A DNA stretch of 64,000 nucleotides from assembly GCF_900142165.1 (NCBI RefSeq), contig NZ_FQZY01000014.1, forward strand, positions 31,460 through 95,459, written 5' to 3'. The notes under the pieces are model-generated. The model was not told the origin of the DNA. It did no database searches and was given only the letters and a program-made list of their open reading frames with translations. Source of the DNA: Hespellia stercorisuis DSM 15480 (GTDB lineage: Bacteria; Bacillota; Clostridia; Lachnospirales; Lachnospiraceae). Shown in pieces: positions 27,877 through 36,943 of the stretch. The translations under genes and the position numbers were made by a program. Each line of letters starts with the position of its first letter. The first letter of the stretch is position 1.

Positions 27877-28914
27877 ATGAGACAATGGATTGATAAGCTG
27901 AGAGCGACAGGTGAGCTTTCGAGAGAAGAGTGGACAGCACTGATTGAAGGGCGCACCCCCAAACTGGCAGAGTATCTGTTTGCACAGGCAAGGGAGGTCC
28001 GACACATACATTATGGCCACGACATTTACATTCGCGGTCTGATAGAATTTACAAATTACTGCAAGAATGACTGCTTGTACTGCGGTATTCGAAAGAGCAA
28101 TGAGAAGGCGAACCGGTACCGTCTCAGTCTGGAAGAAATCAAGGACTGCTGCAGGGCGGGATATGATCTGGGCTTTCGCACCTTTGTGCTGCAGGGGGGC
28201 GAGGATGGTTATTATACGGATGAGCGGATGGAAGAAATCATTCGGACAATCCGAAGCGGCTATCCGGATTGTGCCATCACCTTGTCAGTGGGCGAGAGAG
28301 AGCATGAGAGCTACCAGCGGTTCTTTGACGCGGGGGCAGACCGTTATCTTCTCCGCCACGAGACTTACGATGCAGAGCATTATGGCAAACTGCATCCGGC
28401 GGGAATGACAGCGGAGCACAGGCAGAACTGCCTGTGGGATTTGAAGCAGATCGGCTACCAGGTGGGAACCGGGTTCATGGTGGGTTCGCCATTCCAGACA
28501 CCGGAGAATCTGGCCGATGACATGCTGTTTTTGAAAAAACTGAATCCGCAGATGGTTGGAATCGGGCCCTTTATCCCCCATCACGACACCCCGTTTGCGG
28601 ACAGAGACGCAGGAACACTGGAGCTGACGCTGTTCATGCTGGGACTGATCCGGCTGATGCTGCCAAGAGTCTTGCTGCCGTCGACAACGGCACTTGGAAC
28701 CATCGATCCGAAAGGCCGGGAACTGGGAATACTGGCGGGAGCAAATGTGGTCATGCCGAACCTTTCACCGACCGATGTGAGAAAAGATTATGCCCTCTAC
28801 GACAACAAAATCTGTACCGGAGATGAGGCGGCAGAGTGCAGGATGTGCATGGAGCGGCGGATGAAATCCATCGGGTACGATGTAGTGGTATCGCGGGGCG
28901 ATTCCCTGGTATAG
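27877..28914 (+). CDS. hydE: [FeFe]-hydrogenase maturase HydE (radical SAM)
   Basis: A 345-residue radical SAM enzyme that acts in assembly of the H-cluster di-iron subsite. The cluster motif is Cx3Cx2C in NYCKNDCLYCGIR (about residue 60), with SAM-binding GGEDG downstream and the conserved ETYDAEHYGKLHP. It works with HydG and HydF, encoded next in the same order. The hydrogenase itself is not in this window. The stop lies within the left arm of an 11-bp inverted repeat. Confidence 0.95.
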   Translation: MRQWIDKLRATGELSREEWTALIEGRTPKLAEYLFAQAREVRHIHYGHDIYIRGLIEFTNYCKNDCLYCGIRKSNEKANRYRLSLEEIKDCCRAGYDLGFRTFVLQGGEDGYYTDERMEEIIRTIRSGYPDCAITLSVGEREHESYQRFFDAGADRYLLRHETYDAEHYGKLHPAGMTAEHRQNCLWDLKQIGYQVGTGFMVGSPFQTPENLADDMLFLKKLNPQMVGIGPFIPHHDTPFADRDAGTLELTLFMLGLIRLMLPRVLLPSTTALGTIDPKGRELGILAGANVVMPNLSPTDVRKDYALYDNKICTGDEAAECRMCMERRMKSIGYDVVVSRGDSLV

Positions 28915-28957
28915 TGTACTGTCGCGCTCATATCTAGCTAAACTACACAGTACACTA
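28912..28957 (+). other. Hairpin between hydE and hydG
   Basis: Inverted 11-mers TAGTGTACTGT (28912-28922, including the hydE stop) and ACAGTACACTA (28947-28957) enclose 24 nt. No T-run follows. It probably sets relative transcript stability within the operon. The ~125-bp spacer holds nothing else. Confidence 0.5.
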
Positions 28958-29039
28958 GCGCCTCGCTGAAATCTGGAGAAATTACACAGGTATCCTGAAA
29001 CAATAAATGTCAATTGAGAGAAAAAGGAGAAAAAAGAAA

Positions 29040-30461
29040 ATGTACGATCCAAAATCAAAAAAAGCAGAAGAATTTATAGACAATGACGAAATATTAGAGA
29101 CACTGGCATACGCAGAGGCCAACAAAGAGAATATCGAACTGATTGATTCCATTCTCGAGAAGGCAAGACTGAGAAAAGGTCTGACCCATCGTGAGGCGTC
29201 CGTCCTTCTGGCCTGTCCAATTGAGGAGAAGAACGAAGAAATGTTCGCACTGGCCAAACAGATCAAGAAAGATTTTTACGGAAACCGTATTGTTATGTTT
29301 GCACCATTGTATCTGTCAAACTACTGTATCAACGGATGCACCTACTGCCCGTATCATCTGAAGAACAAGCACATTGCCCGCAAAAAGCTGACACAGGAAG
29401 AGGTGCGTCAGGAGGTTATCGCACTGCAGGATCTGGGACACAAGCGTCTTGCCATCGAGTCAGGTGAGGACCCGATCAACAACCCGATCGAGTACATTCT
29501 GGAATGCATCAAGACCATTTACAGTGTACATCACAAAAACGGTGACATCCGTCGTGTCAATGTCAATATCGCGGCCACCACAGTGGAGAACTACCGCAAG
29601 CTGAAGGATGCCGGAATCGGAACGTATATCCTGTTCCAGGAGACCTATCACAAGGAGAGCTATGAACAGCTTCATCCGACAGGACCGAAACACGATTACG
29701 CGTACCATACAGAGGCGATGGACCGTGCCATGGAAGGTGGAATTGACGATGTAGGCTTAGGCGTACTGTTCGGTCTCGACAAATACCGTTACGAATTTGC
29801 TGGCCTGCTGATGCACGCAGAGCATCTGGAGGCAGCACAGGGGGTCGGTCCGCACACCATTAGCGTACCAAGATTATGTAACGCAGATGATATCGAAAAA
29901 GATACATTTACAAACGGAATCGACGATGACATTTTCGCGAAAATCGTCGCTTGTATTCGAATCGCGGTGCCATACACCGGCATGATCGTGTCCACAAGAG
30001 AGAGCCAGAAGTCCCGCGAGCGTGTGCTGAACCTTGGAATCTCCCAGGTCAGCGGCGGATCTAAGACCAGTGTAGGCGGTTATGCCGAGCCGGAGCCAGA
30101 GGAGGACAATTCTGCACAGTTTGATGTGACAGACCAGCGTTCACTGGATGAAGTCGTGAAATGGCTGATGGAATTAGGCTATATTCCAAGCTTCTGTACC
30201 GCGTGCTACCGCGAGGGCAGAACCGGAGACCGTTTCATGTCCCTGTGCAAGAGCGGACAGATCCAGAACTGCTGCCATCCAAACGCATTGATGACACTGA
30301 AAGAATATTTGATGGATTACGCTTCACCGGAGACAAAGGCAATTGGAGATGCATTGATCGAGAAAGAGGCAGAAAATGTGCCGAATGAAAAGGCACGCGC
30401 AGTGGTAAAAGAAAATCTCCGCCTGATCGAGCAAGACAACAGAAGAGACTTTAGGTTCTAA
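29040..30461 (+). CDS. hydG: [FeFe]-hydrogenase maturase HydG (tyrosine lyase)
   Basis: A 473-residue radical SAM tyrosine lyase that makes the CO and CN- ligands of the H-cluster from tyrosine. The radical SAM cluster motif lies in NYCINGCTYCPYH, and the C-terminal auxiliary cluster Cys residues in FCTACYREGRTGD and CKSGQIQNCCHP. The start at 29040 has AAGGAG 9 bp upstream; a frame from 29007 lacks a site. Confidence 0.96.
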   Translation: MYDPKSKKAEEFIDNDEILETLAYAEANKENIELIDSILEKARLRKGLTHREASVLLACPIEEKNEEMFALAKQIKKDFYGNRIVMFAPLYLSNYCINGCTYCPYHLKNKHIARKKLTQEEVRQEVIALQDLGHKRLAIESGEDPINNPIEYILECIKTIYSVHHKNGDIRRVNVNIAATTVENYRKLKDAGIGTYILFQETYHKESYEQLHPTGPKHDYAYHTEAMDRAMEGGIDDVGLGVLFGLDKYRYEFAGLLMHAEHLEAAQGVGPHTISVPRLCNADDIEKDTFTNGIDDDIFAKIVACIRIAVPYTGMIVSTRESQKSRERVLNLGISQVSGGSKTSVGGYAEPEPEEDNSAQFDVTDQRSLDEVVKWLMELGYIPSFCTACYREGRTGDRFMSLCKSGQIQNCCHPNALMTLKEYLMDYASPETKAIGDALIEKEAENVPNEKARAVVKENLRLIEQDNRRDFRF

Positions 30462-30481
30462 CCTAGCAGGGAGGAATACGT

Positions 30482-31675
30482 ATGAGTTTAAATAACACTC
30501 CAAGTGCAGACCGCGTCCACATCGGAATCTTTGGGAAACGGAATGCAGGAAAATCAAGCATCATCAATGCCATCACGGGCCAGAGGCTCGCGATTGTATC
30601 GGACATCAAAGGAACGACGACAGACCCGGTGCTCAAAGCTATGGAGCTTCTCCCGCTGGGCCCGGTGGTGGTGATCGACACGCCGGGACTGGATGACGAG
30701 GGCAAGTTAGGTGAACTGCGCGTCCAAAAAGCATATCAGATTCTGAACAAAACAGACATTGCAGTTCTTGTGGTGGATGGAACTGTTGGAATGACGAAAG
30801 AGGATGACGCCATTTTAGACCGGATCAAGGCAAAGCAGATTCCCTATGTGATCGTCATGAACAAGTCAGATCTGGCAAAAGAGGAAGTGGACTCCAAAAT
30901 CCGGGACAACACGATCTGGGTCAGCACAACACATAAAAAAAACATCAATGAGCTGAAGGAACTGATTGCCGCGCAGGTGAAGACGGAAGACTTGACGATG
31001 AAAATCGTGGGAGATCTTCTGGAGCCGAACGACCTGGTCGTGCTGGTGGTTCCGATTGACTCTGCCGCACCGAAGGGGCGCCTGATACTGCCGCAGCAGC
31101 AGACCATAAGAGACGTACTGGAGGCGGGAGCAGTATCCGTTGTGGTGAGGGAGACGGAGTTGAAGCAGATGTTAGCCTCTCTCGGAAAGAAGCCGAAGCT
31201 GGTGATCACAGACAGTCAGGCCTTCGAGCAGGTGGCAAAAGATGTGCCGGAGGATGTGCTTCTGACGTCTTTCTCCATTCTGTTTGCCCGCTATAAAGGA
31301 AATCTGGCGGCCGTGATTCAGGGCGCGCGGGCACTCGACAAGCTTCAGGACGGGGATACGGTTTTGATCTCGGAGGGCTGTACCCACCACCGTCAGTGCG
31401 AGGACATCGGGACCGTGAAACTCCCCGGATGGATCAAGCAGCACAGCGGGAAAAAGCTCTATTTTGAATTTTCCAGCGGAACAGAGTTTCCGACAGACCT
31501 GTCGCCTTATAAACTGATCCTGCACTGCGGAGGCTGCACTCTGAACGAGCGGGAGATGAAATACCGCCTCAAATGCGCTGAAGACCAAAATATTCCGATG
31601 ACCAACTACGGTATTGCAATCGCGCACATGAAAGGGATTCTGGAGCGGAGCGTGGAAGTATTTGCAGAGATATAA
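30482..31675 (+). CDS. hydF: [FeFe]-hydrogenase maturation GTPase HydF
   Basis: A 397-residue scaffold that receives the di-iron subcluster and delivers it to the hydrogenase. N-terminal GTPase: FGKRNAGKSSIINAITGQ, DTPGLDDEG, NKSD. C-terminal iron-sulfur ligands: GCTHHRQCED and LHCGGCTLN. GGGAGG precedes the start. It completes the maturation set with hydE and hydG in one operon. Confidence 0.96.
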   Translation: MSLNNTPSADRVHIGIFGKRNAGKSSIINAITGQRLAIVSDIKGTTTDPVLKAMELLPLGPVVVIDTPGLDDEGKLGELRVQKAYQILNKTDIAVLVVDGTVGMTKEDDAILDRIKAKQIPYVIVMNKSDLAKEEVDSKIRDNTIWVSTTHKKNINELKELIAAQVKTEDLTMKIVGDLLEPNDLVVLVVPIDSAAPKGRLILPQQQTIRDVLEAGAVSVVVRETELKQMLASLGKKPKLVITDSQAFEQVAKDVPEDVLLTSFSILFARYKGNLAAVIQGARALDKLQDGDTVLISEGCTHHRQCEDIGTVKLPGWIKQHSGKKLYFEFSSGTEFPTDLSPYKLILHCGGCTLNEREMKYRLKCAEDQNIPMTNYGIAIAHMKGILERSVEVFAEI

Positions 31676-31701
31676 GCGGAGAGAATACGGAGGATTTCTT
31701 T

Positions 31702-32388
31702 TTGATTACTACAATTTTATTTGATTTAGATGAGACGCTATTTGATTTTCATAAAGCAGAAGCAATCGCATTGAGCAAGACACTGACCCAGCTGGGAGTG
31801 GAAGCAAGCCAGGAGAATATTGCGTTGTACAGCGCCATCAACAAAAAGCACTGGGAGATGCTGGAGGAGGGCAGAATCACCCGCGCACAGGTACTTCTGG
31901 GCAGATTTGATGAACTGTTCGCGACGCTGGGCGCTGACTGTCAGAGCACACAGGCGCAGAAGATATACGAGCATCAGCTGGGAATCGGTCACTACTTCAT
32001 ACCGGGAGCACCGGAACTGCTGCAGGGGCTGACAGACCAGTATGCTCTGTACATTGTGTCCAACGGTACGGCTTCTGTGCAGGAAGGGCGGATCAAAAGC
32101 TCCGGAATTGCCCCACTGTTTCGGGAAATATTTATCTCTCAGAAGATTGGCTATAATAAGCCAAGAAAAGAATTTTTCGATTACTGTTTTGCGCGGATTC
32201 CAGACTTCTCGAAGGAGAAGACCATCATCATCGGGGACAGCCTCACATCCGATATGAGAGGCGGAAACAATGCGGGAATCAGAACATGCTGGTTCAATCC
32301 CCGGGAAGATGAACGGATAGATGGCATACATATTGATTATGAAGTACAGAAGCTGGAACAGATTCCGGCGTTGCTAAAGGAGATATAA
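31702..32388 (+). CDS. HAD family hydrolase, YjjG-type nucleotidase
   Basis: A 228-residue HAD phosphatase with motif I FDLDETLFDF, motif II SNGT, and motif III/IV KPRKEFFDYCF with GDSLTSDMRGGNNAG. This pattern fits pyrimidine 5'-nucleotidases of the YjjG group, which clear non-canonical nucleotides. The start is TTG with GGAGG upstream, 26 bp after hydF. It is followed 3 bp later by maf, another nucleotide-sanitising gene, which supports the assignment. Confidence 0.85.
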   Translation: MITTILFDLDETLFDFHKAEAIALSKTLTQLGVEASQENIALYSAINKKHWEMLEEGRITRAQVLLGRFDELFATLGADCQSTQAQKIYEHQLGIGHYFIPGAPELLQGLTDQYALYIVSNGTASVQEGRIKSSGIAPLFREIFISQKIGYNKPRKEFFDYCFARIPDFSKEKTIIIGDSLTSDMRGGNNAGIRTCWFNPREDERIDGIHIDYEVQKLEQIPALLKEI

Positions 32389-32391
32389 AAC

Positions 32392-33027
32392 ATGGAACTG
32401 ATACTGGCATCCGCATCTCCGCGGAGAAAAGAATTGCTGGAACAGCTGGGCCTGACATTTGAGATCATCCCGGCACAGGGGGAAGAGATCATCAGAAGCA
32501 CGAAACCGGACAGGGTGGTGCAGGATTTAGCCCTGCAAAAGGCACAGGAAGTGGCGGCAGGAATACTGAACCGGTACTATATCGGCGAAAAAGAACTGAA
32601 CAGGGAGACTATGATTCTGGGTGCCGACACCGTGGTGGCAACGGCCGATACCATTCTCGGGAAACCGGCGGATGAGAGAGAAGCCGAGGGGATGCTGATG
32701 ACGCTGCAGGGGCGTACACATCAGGTTTACACCGGAGTCTGTGCCATCACTATTTTCCAGAAAGACAGGAAACCGCAGGACGCCAGGATAATAAACTTCA
32801 GCGAAAAAACAGACGTGACCCTGTTTCCCATGACACAGAAGGAAATCCGGGACTATATCCGGACCGGAGATCCACTGGATAAAGCGGGAGCTTACGGAAT
32901 CCAGGGGATTTTCGCGAAACATATTGAGAAGATAGATGGGGACTATAATAATGTAGTCGGCCTTCCCATCGGCAGGCTGTGGCAGATGTGTCTCAGGAAA
33001 GAAGAGGGCAGCAAATATCAGATGTGA
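32392..33027 (+). CDS. maf: Maf family nucleotide pyrophosphatase
   Basis: A 211-residue house-cleaning enzyme hydrolysing aberrant or unpaired nucleoside triphosphates. The N-terminal ASASPRRKELLEQLGL, central LGADTVVATADTILGKP and C-terminal KAGAYGIQGIFAKHIEKIDGDYNNVVGLP are family signatures. Its final codons, KYQM-stop, form the left arm of a palindromic structure, so its 3' end merges into an unusual hairpin element. Confidence 0.93.
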   Translation: MELILASASPRRKELLEQLGLTFEIIPAQGEEIIRSTKPDRVVQDLALQKAQEVAAGILNRYYIGEKELNRETMILGADTVVATADTILGKPADEREAEGMLMTLQGRTHQVYTGVCAITIFQKDRKPQDARIINFSEKTDVTLFPMTQKEIRDYIRTGDPLDKAGAYGIQGIFAKHIEKIDGDYNNVVGLPIGRLWQMCLRKEEGSKYQM

Positions 33028-33100
33028 GATGACTCCCACCTCTATAGGTGGTGAGTAACAATTTAGTATTAGTGGTGGGAGTCAATCCCCCATCTGATAT
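33015..33100. repeat. Nested palindromic element at the end of maf
   Basis: Outer arms ATATCAGATG (33015-33024) and CATCTGATAT (33091-33100) flank inner arms GACTCCCACC (33031-33040) and GGTGGGAGTC (33074-33083). A small CCACC-TCTATA-GGTGG hairpin lies within. All arms are perfect. The CTCCCACC/GGTGGGAG core resembles subterminal hairpins of IS200/IS605-type elements, so this could be a remnant; that comparison is from memory. Confidence 0.55.
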
Positions 33101-33178
33101 ACGCTCCGCGAGGATGTGCAGAGATTCGGTCCGCTTTGCACCGGTGAACAAAAAAACAGTAAGGAATAAAGGCAAGAG

Positions 33179-33225
33179 AAAAGCCCCCGCTTCAGGCGAT
33201 AATACGCGTGAAACGGGGGCTTTGA
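33179..33225. terminator. Bidirectional terminator between maf and the hemolysin III gene
   Basis: AAGCCCCCG (33181-33189) pairs with CGGGGGCTT (33214-33222), with A-run before and T-run after. It is suited to stop both the rightward hyd-maf unit and the leftward membrane-protein gene. Confidence 0.75.
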
Positions 33226-33241
33226 GTTACAGTTCATAAAA

Positions 33242-33895
33242 TTACGGCAGTAAAAATGTATACATCAAGACGAAATGACACATGCTCCCACCCATTACGA
33301 ACAGATGAAAGATCTCATGGCTTCCAAAGTTTTTATGCTTCGTATTGAAAATCGGTAGCTTCAGCGCATAAATAACGCCGCCTACTGTGTAGATGATTCC
33401 GCCTGCCAGCAGCCAGCCGAAAGCGGCCGGGGACAGGGCGTTCAAGATCTTGGTAAATGCGAGGACGCAGATCCAGCCCATTCCGATGTAAAGCACAGAG
33501 GACACCCACTTCGGGCAAAATACCCAGAATGCCTTAAACAGAATACCGATAATTGCGATGCCCCACACGAGCGCCAGAAGGATATGTCCGGTGCGTCCGC
33601 CAAGGACAAGCAGGCAGATGGGCGTGTAGCTTCCGGCAATCAAAACGAAGATCATCATATGATCCAGCTTCTTGAGGAGGGTATTCATCTTTTCCGAAAG
33701 ATCAAAGGAGTGGTATGTGGTGCTGGCCGCATATAATAGAATCAGGCTGATTGCGTAGATAGTCAGCGAGATGATATAGATGCTGCCGGGTTCATGTGCG
33801 GCTTTGATCAGCAACGGAACTGCTGCGAAGATTGCCATCAGCATTCCGATGAAATGAGTGATTGCACTTCCGGGGTCTTTTAAATGTCTGTTCAT
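33242..33895 (-). CDS. Hemolysin III / PAQR family membrane protein
   Basis: About 217 residues with seven predicted membrane helices. Family motifs: SAITHFIGMLMAIFAAVPLL, STTYHSFDLSEKM, DHMMIFVLIAGSYTPICL and the C-terminal SHEIFHLFVMGGSMCHF with metal-binding His residues. Bacterial members are of uncertain function (membrane homeostasis or hydrolase activity suggested). The start at 33895 has GGAGGAAT 6 bp upstream. Confidence 0.9.
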   Translation of the reverse strand: MNRHLKDPGSAITHFIGMLMAIFAAVPLLIKAAHEPGSIYIISLTIYAISLILLYAASTTYHSFDLSEKMNTLLKKLDHMMIFVLIAGSYTPICLLVLGGRTGHILLALVWGIAIIGILFKAFWVFCPKWVSSVLYIGMGWICVLAFTKILNALSPAAFGWLLAGGIIYTVGGVIYALKLPIFNTKHKNFGSHEIFHLFVMGGSMCHFVLMYTFLLP

Positions 33896-34266
33896 AATAT
33901 ATTCCTCCAATACTACTAAAAATCGACATGTAGTTTTCAAAACTACTTATTGCATATGCTCATATTACAACTATGGAGAGAAGAATGCAAGGAATTTTGA
34001 AAAAAAGATTCATAATAAGATTCATAATAAAACAGATAAACATTTGTTGAGGCTTGCATTATCCAATAAACCATGATATGATACAAAAATTTACAACATT
34101 CTCAGTTGTAAAAGAAATTCTGAAATTTATGGCGATTCTGCCAAAAATCTCAAAGGATAAAGTAACAGTTTCATAATGACAACAGGTCTGATATACTGGA
34201 GATAGAAAGTTCTTCTTTTTAATTCTTTTTCTGGTTCGGACCGATTACTACAGAAAAGGAGATAGA
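33896..34266. promoter_or_regulatory. Divergent intergenic region upstream of the Rpn-like gene
   Basis: No gene. A perfect tandem duplication AAGATTCATAAT (34005-34016, 34017-34028) is present, and the same motif occurs in the acpP-fabK spacer. TTACAAC (34091-34097) and GTTGTAA (34105-34111) form an inverted repeat. An extended -10 box TGATATACT (34189-34197) lies 70 bp before the Rpn-like start, with only a poor -35. Confidence 0.45.
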
Positions 34267-35199
34267 ATGGAAGAACAGAACAAACCGATTGCACTACTTA
34301 AGGATTTAAAATTAACGGATCGTTTTTTATTTGATGAGACGATGGAAGACCCGGAGGCACATCAGGCTGTCCTATCGATTATTATGAGGAATGCAGTGAA
34401 GTTATTGCCGGAAAATGAGGTGGAAAAACAATTACAGACACTGCCGTATTTAAAATCAGTCCGGCTGGATGTGTTCGCTATGGATGCTGAGGAAAATGTC
34501 TATAATACAGAAATGCAAAAGAGCAGGAAATCAGATCTGCAAAAACGTTCCCGCTTTTATCAGTCACTGATTGATTCCAGTCTGCTTCCACCCGGTTCCA
34601 TTAGTTATAATCTTTTGAACGATTCATATATCATCATGATTACACCGTTTGATCTCTTCGGATATGGAAAATATCAGTATACGTTTCAAGCGAAATGCAA
34701 AGAAGTGCCAGAACTGCACCTTGCAGACGGGGCAACTCGCATTTTTCTGAACACGAAAGGAAAGAATGCGGATCAGGTCAGTGAGGAGCTGATACATTTT
34801 CTGAAATATGTTGAGAACACAGACGATGAAACAGCAGAAGAATCCAACAGTGAGTTAATTAAGAAAATCCATGAGTGTGTAAAAAAGGTTAAATCCAGTG
34901 AAGAAGCAGGGGTGAAATATATGCAGGCATGGGAAGAAAAGGTTTATGAGCGTGAAGAAGGACGTGAAGAAGGACGTGAGGAGGGCGAAAGTATAAGAGT
35001 AATTAAATTAATTATGGCAAAAGTGACAAAGAATCTGGATGAGAAGACGATTGCGGAACATCTGGAAGAATCGGAAAAATTTGTTGGGCTGGTCTGCAGG
35101 ATTATCAAGGAGAATCCAACAAGTGATGCGAAGGAAATCTGGAGAAAATGTAATAATGAATCGAATAAACAGCCGGATGTAGAATCTGTTTTGTCATAA
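34267..35199 (+). CDS. Rpn-family PD-(D/E)XK nuclease/transposase-like protein
   Basis: A 310-residue member of the Rpn/PDDEXK transposase-like family widespread in Firmicutes. It has DLKLTDRFLFDETMEDPEAHQAVLSII, the nuclease core with LDVFAMDAEENVYNTEMQKS (Asp, Glu-X-Gln), and SRFYQSLIDSSLLPPG. The C-terminus has an in-frame 4-residue repeat (EEGREEGREEGE), a length-variable feature often seen in these proteins. E. coli RpnA promotes RecA-independent recombination; activity here is untested. It stands alone between a good promoter box and a terminator. Confidence 0.85.
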   Translation: MEEQNKPIALLKDLKLTDRFLFDETMEDPEAHQAVLSIIMRNAVKLLPENEVEKQLQTLPYLKSVRLDVFAMDAEENVYNTEMQKSRKSDLQKRSRFYQSLIDSSLLPPGSISYNLLNDSYIIMITPFDLFGYGKYQYTFQAKCKEVPELHLADGATRIFLNTKGKNADQVSEELIHFLKYVENTDDETAEESNSELIKKIHECVKKVKSSEEAGVKYMQAWEEKVYEREEGREEGREEGESIRVIKLIMAKVTKNLDEKTIAEHLEESEKFVGLVCRIIKENPTSDAKEIWRKCNNESNKQPDVESVLS

Positions 35200-35251
35200 T
35201 GAATAAAAGGAAAGATTAAAAGCATTTTTACGAGAAGTATGGGAAAAGCAG

Positions 35252-35301
35252 GGAGCGAGATACAGTGACCATCATGTAGTCATTGCATCTCGCTCCTTTT
35301 T
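35252..35301 (+). terminator. Intrinsic terminator
   Basis: GGAGCGAGAT (35252-35261) pairs with ATCTCGCTCC (35287-35296), followed by TTTTT. It ends the Rpn-like transcript just before the convergent epimerase gene. Confidence 0.85.
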
Positions 35302-35342
35302 GGGGTTAAATAGAATACACTGTTCTCAAAGCGTACGGGATG

Positions 35343-36608
35343 TTATCTGGAAGTAGCAGCCACCGCTTTTGCAATAGAAACAGACGGATCACTATAAGGA
35401 ATCAATGTGGCCTGCAGTGCATGATATATATCGGATTTCCCAGGCCAGACGGTTCCCATTACATGGTTATTCTGATCGAGTTGATGAAACCAGGAACCAT
35501 TTACATGGTCCAGAACGATTTCATCCAGATATTGCAGGAACTGTGCGTAGTCTTCGGCATACCTTGCTTTTCCGGTCACGTGAGCGAGCACCGCGGAGGT
35601 GTTGATCGCCTCAGCCAGAGTCCAGTGCATTCTGTCGTGAACCACCGGGTTTCCCTCCCAGTCTGTGGTATAGACAATTCCAGGTGCACCGTCAACATTC
35701 CAGGCATCTGCGATGGCACGGCAATACAGATTTTCGGCAGCTGCGATGTATTTGTCAGCAGTAGAGCCGGCATTAGAAGAATCCTCTTTAGCGGCAGCGT
35801 TGTATTTATAAGTAGAAAGTGCCCATTGCGTGATGAGCCTTGCCCATTCGATCCCATGCCCTGGAGTGGCGCCGTAAGGTTTGAACGGATCATCCGGATG
35901 GTCTTTGTTGCATTCCAGATCAGCATGCCACTGTTTGGTGAAATGCTCCGGAATCCGCCAGTCATTTTCAGAGGCCCACGCGATGACGTGATCAATAATC
36001 CGTCCCGCCCGAATCCGGTACATATCCATTCCTGCGGCATCGGCCACGGCCAGGAATGCTTCCACCGTATGCATGTTGGCGTTCAGTCCGCGGTAATCGT
36101 CCAGAACGGAAAATTCAGTATTCCAGGTATCACAGGCGAGTCCTTCTTCTTCATTCCAAAAGAACTTATCATATACGGCGAGTGCATTTTCCAAAAGCTC
36201 CCTTGCTCCAGGCCTGCCTGCGAGAAGCGCTGAGGTTGCAGCCAGAATCACAAAGGCATGTGCATAACACTGCTTATTGGGAAGAATCTTATCATGAGCA
36301 GTTATCCCGGCATACCATCCGTCATGTTCCTTGTCGTGAAGTTTAGCAGTGACTCCCTTCAGTCCAAGATCTGCCAATGATTCACTTCCATCATGCCCCA
36401 GCAGAGTTCCGATACTGTATACATGGGTCATACGACAGGTAATCCAGGTCTCACGACTGCGGTCCGTCCAAGGGGTTCCGTCATCCCCAAGATAATAAGA
36501 AGAACCGTCCGGAGACGGGAATTTGTGTCCGAAGTTTAGCAGGTCATCACGAGTCTCTTTCATAAAAAGTTTGTTTTCTTCGGTGTCAAGTTGGTATTTT
36601 GGTTTCAT
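35343..36608 (-). CDS. AGE-family sugar epimerase/isomerase (YihS-like)
   Basis: A 421-residue (alpha/alpha)6-barrel protein of the N-acylglucosamine 2-epimerase superfamily. RSRETWITCRMTHVYSIG, CYAHAFVILAAT, NANMHTVEAFLAVAD, PGHGIEWARL and TLAEAINTSAV supply the His, Arg and Glu residues that line the active site of YihS-type aldose-ketose isomerases. It starts after AGGAGG and faces away from the sugar ABC operon, sharing its intergenic region, so it may act on the sugar that operon imports. The substrate (mannose, sulfoquinovose or another) cannot be told. Confidence 0.85.
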   Translation of the reverse strand: MKPKYQLDTEENKLFMKETRDDLLNFGHKFPSPDGSSYYLGDDGTPWTDRSRETWITCRMTHVYSIGTLLGHDGSESLADLGLKGVTAKLHDKEHDGWYAGITAHDKILPNKQCYAHAFVILAATSALLAGRPGARELLENALAVYDKFFWNEEEGLACDTWNTEFSVLDDYRGLNANMHTVEAFLAVADAAGMDMYRIRAGRIIDHVIAWASENDWRIPEHFTKQWHADLECNKDHPDDPFKPYGATPGHGIEWARLITQWALSTYKYNAAAKEDSSNAGSTADKYIAAAENLYCRAIADAWNVDGAPGIVYTTDWEGNPVVHDRMHWTLAEAINTSAVLAHVTGKARYAEDYAQFLQYLDEIVLDHVNGSWFHQLDQNNHVMGTVWPGKSDIYHALQATLIPYSDPSVSIAKAVAATSR

Positions 36609-36801
36609 CTTCTACCTCCTGTTTTTTTGAACATCAGACTGGCGTCTAACAATCATGTTCTAATAATGAAAATGTCTGCAACACTGTCAATGACATATTT
36701 GTGTGGTCAGACAGATCGCGCTACCAGATTCATTGACATAATACATGAAAAAAAGCATAAATGCAATCACAAAACGATAGGATTTGTGCAAGTCATATAA
36801 A

Positions 36802-36859
36802 ATACCACCAATAAAATGAAATATACCACCCTTTTTGCACAAACAATATTTGCTATAAT
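36802..36859 (+). promoter_or_regulatory. Promoter and direct-repeat operator of the sugar ABC operon
   Basis: An extended -10 box TGCTATAAT occupies 36851-36859. Immediately upstream are two identical octamers ATACCACC at 36802-36809 and 36823-36830, exactly 21 bp apart on the same helical face. This is the arrangement bound by AraC-type activators, and a response regulator with an AraC domain is encoded in the same operon. The poor -35 region fits activator dependence. The rest of the 335-bp divergent spacer (36609-36943) shows no gene. Confidence 0.65.
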
Positions 36860-36943
36860 AATACATATAAAGAAATTATTACATGAATTGTGACGGATAC
36901 ACATATGAAATTATGCAAAAAGTAGAAAGGTGAGGATGAGGGA

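Noticed and set aside
35340..36233. 297-codon rightward frame opposite the epimerase gene
   Set aside because: The epimerase on the minus strand has active-site motifs and a good ribosome site; the opposite frame has neither.
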